A stretch of DNA of 64,000 nucleotides from JAAFHN01 sp031421855 (GCA_031421855.1 JANOPN010000078.1:1-64000); one strand, 5' to 3'; counted from the first letter of the stretch, positions 26,568-36,321 are shown. Numbers and translations: made by a program. Notes: a model not told the origin generated them from the letters alone.

Positions 26568-27149
26568 ATGCCGAAAGTTAACCACGCCTACCAAGTACCC
26601 GATATCGGTGCCTTGGCCCGTCATTTGTGTCGAGCTACTGTAAATGACGAAACCCGCCCGTTATGGGCCCACAGCCGCTGGCTGAACGAGCTTGCCAAAG
26701 CCGCAGGTCAGCCCAATTACCAAGCGTGGCTGGCCCGTTTACAAGTCGATGCGGCACCGGCCCCAGTGCCTGTGGTTCCCGCAGTACCCGAGCCACCACC
26801 CAGCGCTGGGCTCGATTCGCTCGCCCGATTGCGCGTCATCCGAGCTGCGGGCCAGTTCGACGCTCAAGGCAAGCTGATTCGGTGGCCCGCCAAACGCAGC
26901 GTGTCTGACGCAATACTGTGGCCGCTTTGGATGCGATTTGATGCCAAACGCGACTATTCCGAGAAGGAGGTCACCGCAATCTTGGCTGACTTGAACCGAT
27001 TCGGCGACCCCGTCACGCTGCGACGCGGCTTGATCAACGCCAAGCTGCTGGCGCGTGAGGCTGACTGCAGCCGCTACTGGAAACTCAGCGCCAGGCCAGA
27101 TGCTGAGTCCGCGGCACTGATGGCCGAAGTGCGCAAGCGCTGGGCCTGA
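26568..27149 (+). CDS. DUF2087-like protein
   Basis: A 193-residue soluble protein. The N-terminal half (MPKVNHAYQVPDIGALARHL, LCRATVNDETRPLWAHSRWL) is followed by a Pro-rich linker (about residues 73-90) and a C-terminal winged-helix-like region, KRDYSEKEVTAILADLNRFG then LRRGLINAKLLAREADCSRYWK, that matches the pattern of DUF2087 (often fused to regulators). Start at ATG 26568. Biological role unknown. It converges with the TonB-dependent receptor, 8 bp between stops. Confidence 0.6.
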   Translation: MPKVNHAYQVPDIGALARHLCRATVNDETRPLWAHSRWLNELAKAAGQPNYQAWLARLQVDAAPAPVPVVPAVPEPPPSAGLDSLARLRVIRAAGQFDAQGKLIRWPAKRSVSDAILWPLWMRFDAKRDYSEKEVTAILADLNRFGDPVTLRRGLINAKLLAREADCSRYWKLSARPDAESAALMAEVRKRWA

Positions 27150-27157
27150 ATCCTTGG

Positions 27158-29440
27158 TTAAAACCGCTGAGTCAGCGTCAACCGCACCACCGGTTTGGTG
27201 GGGATGGTTGCGGTTTGGGTGTTCGAGCCAAAGCTGGGGTCAAACACCGAAGTCGCGTTGACGTTGTCTTGGTGCAAGATGTTGGCCCATGCAATTCGGG
27301 CGGTGGTTGCAGGGCTGTAGCGCCACTGGGCAAACATGTCCAAGCCGCGCTTGACACCCACCACGGCAATCTGATTGGCCGCCGTGCGAACCTCGCCGCC
27401 GGTGCTGACGTTCAAGTTGCCACCGATTTGCAGCGGCATGCCTTTGACATTCCAATCCGCGCCAATGTTGGCCACGGCGGGAGCTTGTTGCTCCAAGCGG
27501 TTGTTGGGGCCGGGGATGTTGTTCACGCGCGAGTTGTAAACAGCCAAATTGGTGCGCAGATCGACCTTGGGCCAGTCTTTGTCAAACTGCTGCAGGCCAA
27601 ATTTGGCCTCGAACTCAAGGCCCACGGTGCGGGCTTTGCCGTTGTTGATGGGTTGGTTGAGCCAACGCCCGCCGCCCACGCCGGCTTGAAACTCGGTGAG
27701 GTTGCGAAACACGTCGTCGATGTCGCGCCAAAACAAGTTGGCCGACATGATGCCGCCAGCAGCCGGATAGTGCTCGTAGCCAATGTCCAAGCCCCATGCC
27801 AGCTCGGGCTTGAGATTGGGGTTGCCTTGGCGGTCGGGGCTAGAGGCTGAGTTGTTGGTGCTCACAAACTTGCGCGGGCTGAGCTGAAACGGGTTGGGCG
27901 CGCGGTAGGTTCTTGAAAGCGCCACGCGAAATTGATCGCGCTGCTTGTCGCCAAACTTGTACAAGCTTTGCAGTGATGGGCTCAGCACATGCGACGCGTT
28001 GCGATACGACGGATTGAGTGCAGGGTTGCCGCTGGTGAGCGTCTCGATCACCACGCCCTCGTAGCGCGCGCCGCTGTAGAGCGACCAAACTTTGTTGATT
28101 TTCCACTCGTCTTGGCCAAACAGGGCAATTTGGCGTACGCGGCCGCTGTAGTCTTCATCGAGGCTGTCGGGCGCAACAGCGGCTGAAAACGAAGTCTCTT
28201 TGCGGCTTCGAACCTCAGTAGACTTTTGAAAACTCACGTCCCAGCCAAACGCGGCGTCGTGGGCCTCAGCCGTCGGCACGGTGATCTTGCCCTTGACTGA
28301 CAAGCCATTTGACTTGACATCGATATCGAACGTTCGTTTGAGCAAGACGTTGCCGGCTGGATCGAACCCGTCGGTCAAGAAATTGCCACGAAAGTGGTTG
28401 TCATTGATGCCAAATGAAGCCTCGATGCGACCGCCATCGCCAAATGGGCGGTTGTATTGCGTGCCCAAGCGAAGCGCATCAAAGCCAAAATTACTGCGCG
28501 ATTCGGCGCTGGCAAATTGGGCAGGAAGGCCCAAAACACTCGCTGAGCGATCGGTATTGGTCTGCAAGTTGCGCTGAGAGAAGATGAAGGGTTCAAGCGC
28601 CAATGACTCGCCACGCCCCATGTTCCACTGAAAGCGGGGCGTGAGGTTGAGCAGGTCTTGCTGCTGGGTGTTGACTTGGCTGTTGTTGCGCACCAAGTTT
28701 TGAACGCCAGCAGCGTTGGTGCCGACCTCTGTACTTGAGGAGGGGCGCAAAAACCGATTGCCGGTGATTTGCCCATTCAGTGTATAGCTCACGCTGGCCA
28801 GCACGCCGGTGCTGGATAAGGCTGGGCCTGAGAGCCTGAAGCCCACTTGGGGCGAGAAGCGGCCGTTTTCTTGTGCACCGCCCAAAGTGACCTCGCGCAC
28901 CTCGCGCGACACCGGCACGCGGGTGACGATGTTGATGGCACCTGCGACAGCTTGCGAGCTGAATTCGGCGGTTGCCGAGCGAAACACCTCAACCCGCTCA
29001 ACCACTTCGGGCGACAAAGAATCCAGATCAAAACCGCGCGGCAGGGGTTCGCCGTTGAGCAAAATCCGGGTGAATCCAGCCCCAAGCCCGCGCATTTGTA
29101 TAGGGCCGCCACGACCGGGTGGCCCACCGATCGTCACGCCAGGCACGCGCTTGAGTGCCTCGCTGATGCTGGTGTCGCCTTGCTTCATCAACTCGTCGCG
29201 GTTGACCACGATGCGGCTCGCGGTCGATTGGCGACGCTCGCTCTCAGAGTTCGCACCGCGCACATCAATGCGCGACTGCACCTGCGCTGATGCGGCCAAG
29301 GCCGGTACCGCAGCGGTCGCCGTCGATTGAGCGGGTGTTGAAGCAGTTTGAGCAAACGCTGAGCCTGCGACGCCAAGCCACGCTGCGCAGAGCCATGTCA
29401 ATTGGGTTGCAAGCGGGGTGGCGTGTCGGTTTTTTTTCAT
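27158..29440 (-). CDS. TonB-dependent outer membrane receptor
   Basis: A 760-residue outer-membrane transporter. After a signal peptide (MKKNRHATPLATQLTWLCAA...) it has a plug domain with SISEALKRVPGVTIGGPPGRGG, GPIQMRGLGAGFTRILLNG and EVFRSATAEFSSQAVAGAIN, then a 22-strand barrel ending VVRLTLTQRF with the terminal aromatic. No substrate-specific motif was recognised. ATG 29440 is used; the longer frame continues through the leader. It follows the RND pump genes on the same strand with a 146-bp gap containing three imperfect TGAAGTCAGGA-type 12-bp repeats (29540-29575). Confidence 0.92.
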   Translation of the reverse strand: MKKNRHATPLATQLTWLCAAWLGVAGSAFAQTASTPAQSTATAAVPALAASAQVQSRIDVRGANSESERRQSTASRIVVNRDELMKQGDTSISEALKRVPGVTIGGPPGRGGPIQMRGLGAGFTRILLNGEPLPRGFDLDSLSPEVVERVEVFRSATAEFSSQAVAGAINIVTRVPVSREVREVTLGGAQENGRFSPQVGFRLSGPALSSTGVLASVSYTLNGQITGNRFLRPSSSTEVGTNAAGVQNLVRNNSQVNTQQQDLLNLTPRFQWNMGRGESLALEPFIFSQRNLQTNTDRSASVLGLPAQFASAESRSNFGFDALRLGTQYNRPFGDGGRIEASFGINDNHFRGNFLTDGFDPAGNVLLKRTFDIDVKSNGLSVKGKITVPTAEAHDAAFGWDVSFQKSTEVRSRKETSFSAAVAPDSLDEDYSGRVRQIALFGQDEWKINKVWSLYSGARYEGVVIETLTSGNPALNPSYRNASHVLSPSLQSLYKFGDKQRDQFRVALSRTYRAPNPFQLSPRKFVSTNNSASSPDRQGNPNLKPELAWGLDIGYEHYPAAGGIMSANLFWRDIDDVFRNLTEFQAGVGGGRWLNQPINNGKARTVGLEFEAKFGLQQFDKDWPKVDLRTNLAVYNSRVNNIPGPNNRLEQQAPAVANIGADWNVKGMPLQIGGNLNVSTGGEVRTAANQIAVVGVKRGLDMFAQWRYSPATTARIAWANILHQDNVNATSVFDPSFGSNTQTATIPTKPVVRLTLTQRF

Positions 29441-29586
29441 GTGTCGGTGGCTTTTGGCTGTCGTTGCGTACCCAGTGATTGAGGCTGCGCGAGTGGGAAG
29501 TTTCTCAGATCGCCGTAAAAATATGCAAAGAGTGGGTAATGAAGTCAGGAATGAAGTCAGGACTGAAGTGGGCAATTGGGTGGAAA

Positions 29587-32500
29587 TCAGGCTGCCGGTT
29601 CGGCCAAGGCCGCTGTTTTGGCGGCTTTCATCGCCTTGGCTCCCTTGCGGTCAAGCCATGCGTAGAGCACGGGCACCACAATCAAAGTCAAAAGGGTTGA
29701 TGTGATCACGCCGCCGATGATGGCTCGCCCCATGGGGCTTTGTTGTTCGCTGCCCTCACCCAAACCCATGGCCAGGGGCAACATGCCCAAAATCATGGCG
29801 GCGGTCGTCATCAAAATCGGACGCAAACGCACCCGGCCCGCCTCGATCAAGGCATCAATCTGGTTCACACCACGCTCTCGTTGCGCTCGGTTGGCGTAAT
29901 CGACCAGCAAAATCGCGTTTTTCGTCACCAAACCCATCAGCATGATGATGCCGATCATGCTGAAGATGTTGAGCGTGCTGCCGGTCACCAAAAGCGCCAG
30001 CACCACGCCAATCATCGCCAAGGGCAGACTCGCCATGATCGCCACGGGCTGTAAAAAGCTGCCAAATTGCGAGCCCAGGATGAAATACAAAAAGATCACC
30101 GCCAAGCCCAGTGCGGCCATCGCCGCGCTGAATGACTCATCGAGCTCGCGCTGCTGACCGCCGACGTCAAAACGCATGCCCAAAGGCAAGGTCGGCTCAA
30201 GCTCTGCGACCGCCTTTTTGACGGCGCTTGACACGTCGCCCATGGTGCCGTCTTTCACGCCCGCATAGAGCGCCACGCGGCGCTGCAGGTCTTGGCGTTT
30301 GATGACTTCGGGGCTGTCAATGCGGTCAATCGTGGCGACTTGGTTCAGTGGCACGATGAGCGGGCTGCCATCAGCGCGCAATCGCCCAGGCGTGACGTTG
30401 ATTTGGCCCAAGTCGTCGGCGCTGGCGCGTTGCTCGCGGGGCAGTCGCACGATCAAGCTGTAGTTTTCACCGTCCGGCGCTGACCAAATGCCCGCTTCTT
30501 CGCCGCTGACCATCGTGCGAAGCAAGCTGCCCAGTTGCGCGTGCGTGAGCCCTAAGCTCGCCGCTTCCGGTTTGAGCCGCACCGACAACGCTGGCGTGCC
30601 GGGTTTGGTACTCAGCTCCAAGTCGGTGATGCCCGGAATTTTGAGCACCTTGTCGCGCAGCAAACCCATGATTCGGTTGAGCTCGGCATCGTTGTTACCC
30701 AGCAGCGCCACGTAGATGGGCCGATTCCAGCCGATTTGCAAATCCAAGCCGGGTATCACCGACAGGCGCTCGCGAATCACTTGTTCGATGTCTTTTTGGC
30801 TGCGTTTGCGGTCTTTCTTCGGTGTCAGCTTGACGGCCACGCTCACGTTTTTGGCTGACACATCGGTCTTCACCATTTCAATCTCAGGAATGCCCCTGAT
30901 CGTCTCCTCTGCGCGGCGTGCCTTGCTGTCGGCGTATGCCAAGGTGCCGCCGGGCGGCAACTGAATATTGACATTGGTGAAGCCTTGGTCGGTCTCAGGC
31001 ATGAATTCGGTGCCCACCAGTGGCAACAAGGCCACCGCCCCAACCAGGCTGGACAAGGCAATTGCAACCGTCGTTTTTCGGTGCCCAAGCGCCCAAGTCA
31101 CCAAGCGCGCGTAGCGGTTCTCCAGTTTCGTCATGAACCGATCAAACCAGCGCAGCAAGCGCCCAAAGACAGGCATTTGCAGGCCGCTGTTGTGGGTTTT
31201 GTCAGGCCAATAGGCCGACAGCATCGGGTCTAGGGTGAAACTGACGAAAAGCGAGATCAGCACCGCCGTGGCCACGGTGATGCCAAAAGCATAGAAAAAC
31301 TTGCCAATCACGCCGCTCATGAAGGCGATCGGCACAAAAACCGCCACGATGGACAAGGTGGTGGCAATCACGGCCATGCCAATTTCGTTCGTGCCGTCAA
31401 GCGCGGCTTGGCGCGCGGTCTTGCCCATGGCGATGTGGCGCGAGATGTTTTCTCGCACGACGATGGCATCATCAATCAAGAGGCCAATGCACAAACTCAA
31501 TGCCATGAGCGTGAGGTAGTTCAGCGTGAACCCCAGCGCGTAAAGCGCGATGAAAGTGCCCACGATGGAGATGGGTAGCGTCAAGCCCGTGATGATGGTG
31601 CTGCGCCACGAGGCCAAAAACAAAAACACAATGAACAGCGTGAGCGCAGCGCCCTCAAAAATCGTGTTCACCACGTTGTCCAAGCTGGCTTGTACCCAGT
31701 CGCTGCTGGCCCACCACACGCGAAGCTCCACGTCTTCGGGCAGCAGGGCTTTCAGCGCCTTGGCTTCCGCGATGACGGATTTGCCCACTTTCACCAAGTT
31801 GGCGTCTTGCACCTTGAACACATCGATGCCGACACCGCTTGCGCCGTTGAACCGCATGTACTCGGTGGTTTCGCGCTCAGCGTCGACGACGTCAGCGAGT
31901 TGGCCCAAGCGAACGGTCACGGGCGCGCGGTCAGTCATGCGCGTGGTGACCACCAGGTTTTGAAATTCGGCCACGCTCTTCATGCGACCGTCGACCCGCA
32001 CCACGGCGTCGCCATTGGATCCGCGTACCTCGCCCACAGGCGCGTTCAGGTTCATGGTGCGCAAGGCGGTCAGCACCTGATCGGTGCTCACGCCGGTTTG
32101 TTGCAACATTTGGGGCTTGAGGCGGATGTCGATTTGCCGCTGGGTCGTGCCACCCAAACGGATGTTGCCCACCCCGTTGATGCGCTCGAGGCGTTGGCGC
32201 ACGGTTTTGTCAGCCAAAAAGCTCAGTTCGCGCAAGCTGCGGGTTTTGCTGAGCATGACCAAATACACGATGGATTGCTGGTTGTCGCCATTGGCGCGAT
32301 CAATTTGCGGCTCTTTGGCTTCGCGGGGCAGGCTGGGGCGCAACTGTGCAACCTTGTCGCGCACCTGTTGCACGGCCTTGTCGCCGTCGACTTCTAACTT
32401 GAACTCAACAAAAACGTTGCCCATGCCCTCAAAGCTGTTGGAGCGAATCATCTTCACGCCGGGTAGCGTGTTGAGCGCCGTTTCAAGCGGCTTCGTGATG

Positions 32501-32685
32501 TCGGTCTCAACGCCCTCGGGCGATGCGCCTGGGTAGGCAATGGCGACGGACACGAAGGGCAAACTCACTTCGGGCATTTGCTCGACGCCGAGTTTTTTGT
32601 AGCTGAACAGTCCCAAAACCGAAATCGCCAACATCACCATCACCGCAAAAACCGGGTGCTGTACAGATACGCGTGTCATCCACAT
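29587..32685 (-). CDS. RND-family efflux permease
   Basis: A 1032-residue inner-membrane pump of the AcrB/MexF (HAE1) type with 12 membrane helices and two large periplasmic loops. It begins TRVSVQHPVFAVMVMLAISV, and the proton-relay region in helix 4 is visible as LSLCIGLLIDDAIVVREN (two adjacent Asp). GLVTKNAILLVDYANRAQ marks helix 11. It lies directly downstream of its adaptor gene (107 bp gap with a repeat copy). No outer-membrane factor gene is adjacent. Confidence 0.95.
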   Translation of the reverse strand: MWMTRVSVQHPVFAVMVMLAISVLGLFSYKKLGVEQMPEVSLPFVSVAIAYPGASPEGVETDITKPLETALNTLPGVKMIRSNSFEGMGNVFVEFKLEVDGDKAVQQVRDKVAQLRPSLPREAKEPQIDRANGDNQQSIVYLVMLSKTRSLRELSFLADKTVRQRLERINGVGNIRLGGTTQRQIDIRLKPQMLQQTGVSTDQVLTALRTMNLNAPVGEVRGSNGDAVVRVDGRMKSVAEFQNLVVTTRMTDRAPVTVRLGQLADVVDAERETTEYMRFNGASGVGIDVFKVQDANLVKVGKSVIAEAKALKALLPEDVELRVWWASSDWVQASLDNVVNTIFEGAALTLFIVFLFLASWRSTIITGLTLPISIVGTFIALYALGFTLNYLTLMALSLCIGLLIDDAIVVRENISRHIAMGKTARQAALDGTNEIGMAVIATTLSIVAVFVPIAFMSGVIGKFFYAFGITVATAVLISLFVSFTLDPMLSAYWPDKTHNSGLQMPVFGRLLRWFDRFMTKLENRYARLVTWALGHRKTTVAIALSSLVGAVALLPLVGTEFMPETDQGFTNVNIQLPPGGTLAYADSKARRAEETIRGIPEIEMVKTDVSAKNVSVAVKLTPKKDRKRSQKDIEQVIRERLSVIPGLDLQIGWNRPIYVALLGNNDAELNRIMGLLRDKVLKIPGITDLELSTKPGTPALSVRLKPEAASLGLTHAQLGSLLRTMVSGEEAGIWSAPDGENYSLIVRLPREQRASADDLGQINVTPGRLRADGSPLIVPLNQVATIDRIDSPEVIKRQDLQRRVALYAGVKDGTMGDVSSAVKKAVAELEPTLPLGMRFDVGGQQRELDESFSAAMAALGLAVIFLYFILGSQFGSFLQPVAIMASLPLAMIGVVLALLVTGSTLNIFSMIGIIMLMGLVTKNAILLVDYANRAQRERGVNQIDALIEAGRVRLRPILMTTAAMILGMLPLAMGLGEGSEQQSPMGRAIIGGVITSTLLTLIVVPVLYAWLDRKGAKAMKAAKTAALAEPAA

Positions 32686-32747
32686 GGGAGTGCCTTGCTA
32701 AAGAGGGGGTTGAAGCGTCAAAAGCCGTGTTTTTCAGGTAATTTAGT

Positions 32748-32808
32748 GAAAAATCAGCCCTTGGTCGCCGGATTCATTGAGTTTGTTGCTATTTATTTAG
32801 TAGCAACT
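32748..32808 (+). repeat. Short interspersed element, copy g, at the adaptor stop codon
   Basis: Core CCCTTGGTCGCCGGATT followed by CATTGAGTTTGTTGCTATT, ending in a perfect hairpin GTTGCTA...TAGCAAC. The gene on the minus strand reads into it: the last adaptor codons (VATK) and its TAA stop at 32793 are element sequence. Confidence 0.88.
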
Positions 32809-34040
32809 GCTTGCGGCGATGACGCTGCGGTCGATGCAGCTGCTGCTGGGATCAGCACCGTTTTTGTGGCCACAAACTGAATGGCCTGCCCGTCTTTGAG
32901 ACCGTCGTAGCGACCCAGCAGCACGCGGGTTGCGCTTGCTAGCGCGGCCGGGTCAGTCGATGTCACGGCCAGCACGCCGAGTCGCTCGTCGCGAATGCCG
33001 GTTGTCACGCGGGCGCGCTTGACCGTGGGCGCGGCGTCGGTGCCGGTCACCACCCAAACAAAGGGCTCACCATTGGCTGATTGCATCGCCGACATCGGCA
33101 CCACAGTCGACGCCGTGCTGCTGGACGCAAAGGTCAGCCGCGCCGTGGCATCCAGGCCCGACTTCAAGGCGAGTTTGTGGGGTTTGAGTTGCACGATGAT
33201 GCCCAGTTGGCGGGTGCCGCTGTCAACTGTGGGCATCACGCGCGCCAACGTGCCATCGAGTTCTTCGGCAAATCCGGTAACCGACACCTTGACGGCTTGA
33301 CCCAGCTTCAACGAGCCGGCCAGTTCCGGGTCAACCCAGGCGTTGAGTTCCAAGCTCGACAAGTCGACAATTTGGACCAGTGGCGCATCGAAGTTGATTT
33401 TTTCGCCGGGGTTGACATAGCGCTTGGCCACCACGCCGCTCATCGGTGCTTTGGCTACCGCGTCGCTCAAGGCTTGTTTAGCGAGTGCCGATTGCGCCGA
33501 TACCGTTGCCAAGTCGCCCAGTGCGGCCTTGTAGGTCGAGTCAAAGCCATCAAATGCCGCGGCTGAAATGTAGTTTTGATCGAGCAAGGCTTTTTGCGTG
33601 TCGCGCATGTTTTTGGCGTTCGCCGCCCGAGCTTGAGCCGAGGCAACTGCGCCGTCGGCCGAGCGCAGCCGCTCTTGCCCCTCGGTTGGGTCAAGTTGCG
33701 CAACCATTTGGCCGACACTCACTGAGTCGCCGTCGCGCAGGCTGATGGTGCGAACCTCCGCCGCTACTTTGCTGCGAACGGTTGCCATGCGAGATGCCAT
33801 CAAGCTGCCATTGGCCTGAACCGTTCGCTCCACCACTTGAAGCGCCACGCGACCGACTTCAGCCGGTACAAACTGAGGCACGACCGGCTTCTTTTCGGCA
33901 TCTTTCTTGGCCATTTCTTGCGACTTTTCTTTGTTTTTCATCGCGTAAAAAGCAGCCCCACCGGCGCCCGCCAGCACCAAAACCGCTGCAACGGCCAGCC
34001 CAATCTTCTTTTTGCGAGACCAAGTTGTTTGTTTGCTCAT
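32793..34040 (-). CDS. RND efflux periplasmic adaptor subunit
   Basis: A 415-residue membrane-fusion protein (AcrA/MexE type). It has an N-terminal anchor (about residues 12-32, IGLAVAAVLVLAGAGGAAFY), a lipoyl-like region (VRTISLRDGDSVSVGQMVAQLDP, core DGDSVSVGQMVAQLDP), a helical hairpin and the second lipoyl half PMSGVVAKRYVNPGEKI. ATG 34040 (MSKQTTWSRKKK) is chosen over a far upstream frame. Its C-terminus is formed by a repeat element. It is first in an adaptor-pump pair. Confidence 0.92.
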   Translation of the reverse strand: MSKQTTWSRKKKIGLAVAAVLVLAGAGGAAFYAMKNKEKSQEMAKKDAEKKPVVPQFVPAEVGRVALQVVERTVQANGSLMASRMATVRSKVAAEVRTISLRDGDSVSVGQMVAQLDPTEGQERLRSADGAVASAQARAANAKNMRDTQKALLDQNYISAAAFDGFDSTYKAALGDLATVSAQSALAKQALSDAVAKAPMSGVVAKRYVNPGEKINFDAPLVQIVDLSSLELNAWVDPELAGSLKLGQAVKVSVTGFAEELDGTLARVMPTVDSGTRQLGIIVQLKPHKLALKSGLDATARLTFASSSTASTVVPMSAMQSANGEPFVWVVTGTDAAPTVKRARVTTGIRDERLGVLAVTSTDPAALASATRVLLGRYDGLKDGQAIQFVATKTVLIPAAAASTAASSPQAVATK

Positions 34041-34237
34041 GTCGATGCGCAGGCAGGTATTGCCCATTGCCCTGTTTAAATTGCTTGAATGGTCGCGCCA
34101 AACTATTGTGATGCGATGGGGCAGTATCTGAGAACTCAAGGGCCAACCCCAGCCCAAAGCGACGAAGCGCCGTTTTTTGGGCCTGAAATGCGCTGACGGG
34201 TGGTGAACTGCCCTGCGCCACTGAAACCTAAGACAAT

Positions 34238-34339
34238 AGGTTTTACGCAAAACCGCTCCAGCCGCGTTGCAGCTCCTAGCCGTGCTTTTCGCACTGTCGT
34301 CCTCGCTGCGCCTTGCTGGGACAATTTTGCGTAAGTCTT
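34238..34339 (+). mobile_element. MITE-like element, GGACTTACGC type, copy 3
   Basis: A 102-bp copy (left end AGGTTTTACGCAAAACC, right end AATTTTGCGTAAGTCTT) flanked by 7-bp AGACAAT direct repeats (34231-34237, 34340-34346). It sits in the 313-bp gap between the adaptor and the rsuA-like gene and ends 14 bases before the latter's ATG. Confidence 0.9.
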
Positions 34340-34353
34340 AGACAATTCTGAAA

Positions 34354-35091
34354 ATGACCCAAATGCGCATCGATGACTTGTTGTTTTCCCAAGGTTTTGG
34401 CACCCGCCGCGTTTGCGCCGGCTTGGTGCAACAGGGCCATGTGCGCGTCCATGGCGAGTTGTTGACCGATGCGAGCCACGAGCTGGAGGTCATCGAAGGC
34501 ATGGAGTTTCAGGTGGCGGGCGTTGATTGGGTGCACTGCACCCGCGCCTATTTGGTGCTCAACAAACCCTTGGGCGTTGAGTGTTCGCAAAAACCCTCGG
34601 TGTGGCCCAGCGTCTACAGCTTGTTGCCGCTTGCGCTGCGCCAACGACCGGCGTCCAACAAAACCGTTGGCGTTCAAGGCATTGGTCGACTTGACCAAAA
34701 CACGACCGGCTTGCTGCTGCTGAGCGACGACGGCGTGTTCATTCACCGCATGAGTTCGCCCAAACACCATGTGCCCAAGATCTACTCGGTGACCTGCGCC
34801 AAACCGCTTGACCCAGCCCAAATTAACAAACTGCTCAGCGGCGTTGTCCTCCACGACGACCCCAAGCCCGTCGCAGCCGCCGCAGCCGAGCAAACTGGCG
34901 ACCACACGCTGGACCTCACCCTCACCGAGGGCAAATACCACCAAGTCAAGCGCATGCTGGCGGCGGTGGGCAACGAGGTTACGGCCTTGCACCGCAGAAA
35001 AATCGGCCAATTTGAGCTACCCGCCGACTTGGTTCTGGGTGAGTGGCGGTGGCTTACCGCCACAGAACTCAAAGCCTTACAGACCAAATGA
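34354..35091 (+). CDS. rsuA: RsuA-family rRNA pseudouridine synthase
   Basis: A 245-residue pseudouridine synthase of the RsuA/RluB/RluE/RluF group; most like RsuA, which modifies U516 of 16S rRNA. It has an S4-like N-terminus (MRIDDLLFSQGFGTRRVCAG), the catalytic motif GRLDQNTTGLLLLSDDG with the essential Asp, and EGKYHQVKRMLAAVGNEV. The first ATG (34354) and a second at 34363 are both possible; neither has a clear ribosome-binding site because a MITE-like copy occupies the leader. Confidence 0.88.
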   Translation: MTQMRIDDLLFSQGFGTRRVCAGLVQQGHVRVHGELLTDASHELEVIEGMEFQVAGVDWVHCTRAYLVLNKPLGVECSQKPSVWPSVYSLLPLALRQRPASNKTVGVQGIGRLDQNTTGLLLLSDDGVFIHRMSSPKHHVPKIYSVTCAKPLDPAQINKLLSGVVLHDDPKPVAAAAAEQTGDHTLDLTLTEGKYHQVKRMLAAVGNEVTALHRRKIGQFELPADLVLGEWRWLTATELKALQTK

Positions 35092-35092
35092 T

Positions 35093-35335
35093 TCAGGCCT
35101 GATCGATCGTTGGCGGCGAATCACGCATCAACTCCTGCGCGCAGCGTAGCCCAAAATAGGCATTACCCAGCGCCGCCAAGGCCAACACCACCCTGAGCCA
35201 GTCACTGAGCTGGCCCGAGCGAGTCTGCACGACCCAAAAAATCACCGCCGATGCCCCGTTGAGAGCTACCATCAGCCAAAACAAGCCCTTGCTGGGCTGA
35301 AAGAGGCGCAACAGTTTGGCGGGATCAAAGCTCAC
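35093..35335 (-). CDS. Small two-helix membrane protein
   Basis: An 80-residue protein with two hydrophobic segments (about residues 16-36 and 46-64) and a charged C-terminus. No family was recognised. The GTG at 35335 overlaps the corA stop (GTGA), implying translational coupling to CorA; a TTG three codons upstream is the alternative. It converges with the rsuA-like gene, whose stop lies 1 bp away. Confidence 0.6.
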   Translation of the reverse strand: MSFDPAKLLRLFQPSKGLFWLMVALNGASAVIFWVVQTRSGQLSDWLRVVLALAALGNAYFGLRCAQELMRDSPPTIDQA

Positions 35336-36321
35336 TTCAACCAACCGCGCTTTCTGAAATAAAGCATAGGCACCAAAGCACTGGTGAGCATGAGGGCGAC
35401 CACGGCGTAGTAAGCACTCGCTCCCAACGCTTGCACCTCGGGGATTTGCATGTTCATGCCGTAGATGCTGGCAATGAGCGTGGGTGGCAGCAGCGCGACG
35501 CTGGCCACTGAGAAGATTTTGATGATCTTGTTTTGGTTGATGTTGATGAAGCCGACCGTGGCGTCCATCAAGAAGTTGATTTTGTCGAACAAAAACGCCG
35601 TGTGGCTGTCTAGGCTGTCCAAATCCCGCAAAATTTGCTTGGCCTCGAGCGACTGCTCGGCATTCAAAAGTCGGCTGCGCATCAAAAAGCTCAGTGCTCG
35701 CCGGGTGTCCATGACGTTGCGTCGGATGCGCCCGTTCATGTCTTCGTTGCGGGCAATGGCCGCGAGCACCTCGCCAGCCAGCTCGTCGGTGACGTCTTTG
35801 CTCAGCACTTGCTTGCCCGCCGCTTCCAAGCCCTCATAAATGTGCTCCAGCGTGTCGGCGCTGTACTCGGCATCGGCATCAAAGAGCTTCAAGAGCACAT
35901 CTTTGGCCTCTTCGATCAAATTGGGCATGCGTCGCGCGCGCAGACGCAGCAAGCGAAAGACGGGCACGTCCTCGTCGTGGATCGAAAACAAAATGCCTTG
36001 GCCGGGCTCGTCTGCTTGTTGGCGGTTCATGATGAATGCCACCCGAACCGTGCGCGGATCGTCATCGTCTGCGATCAGAAAATCGGAGCGGATGTTGAGC
36101 TGTCCGCTGTCATCTTCATAAAAACGCGCCGACTCCTCGATGTCTTCGTCCATCGCGTCTTCTGGGATGACGAGCCCGTAATGTTCACGCACCCAGCGCT
36201 TTTCTTCAGCCGTGGGCGACTCGAGGTCAACCCAAATGGGTTTGAACTGCGCCAGCTCTTGCAGCGCGTCGATTTCTTCTTGAATGAGCCGCCCGTTGGC
36301 GAGCGTGAAGACGTTGAGCAT
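35332..36321 (-). CDS. corA: CorA-family magnesium/cobalt transporter
   Basis: A 329-residue divalent-cation channel subunit. The N-terminal cytosolic funnel domain is acidic; near the C-terminus two helices surround the hallmark YGMNMQIPE motif, and the protein ends in the basic FRKRGWLK tail. Length fits the family (about 316-330). A repeat copy and about 120 bp without a gene lie upstream. Confidence 0.95.
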   Translation of the reverse strand: MLNVFTLANGRLIQEEIDALQELAQFKPIWVDLESPTAEEKRWVREHYGLVIPEDAMDEDIEESARFYEDDSGQLNIRSDFLIADDDDPRTVRVAFIMNRQQADEPGQGILFSIHDEDVPVFRLLRLRARRMPNLIEEAKDVLLKLFDADAEYSADTLEHIYEGLEAAGKQVLSKDVTDELAGEVLAAIARNEDMNGRIRRNVMDTRRALSFLMRSRLLNAEQSLEAKQILRDLDSLDSHTAFLFDKINFLMDATVGFININQNKIIKIFSVASVALLPPTLIASIYGMNMQIPEVQALGASAYYAVVALMLTSALVPMLYFRKRGWLK

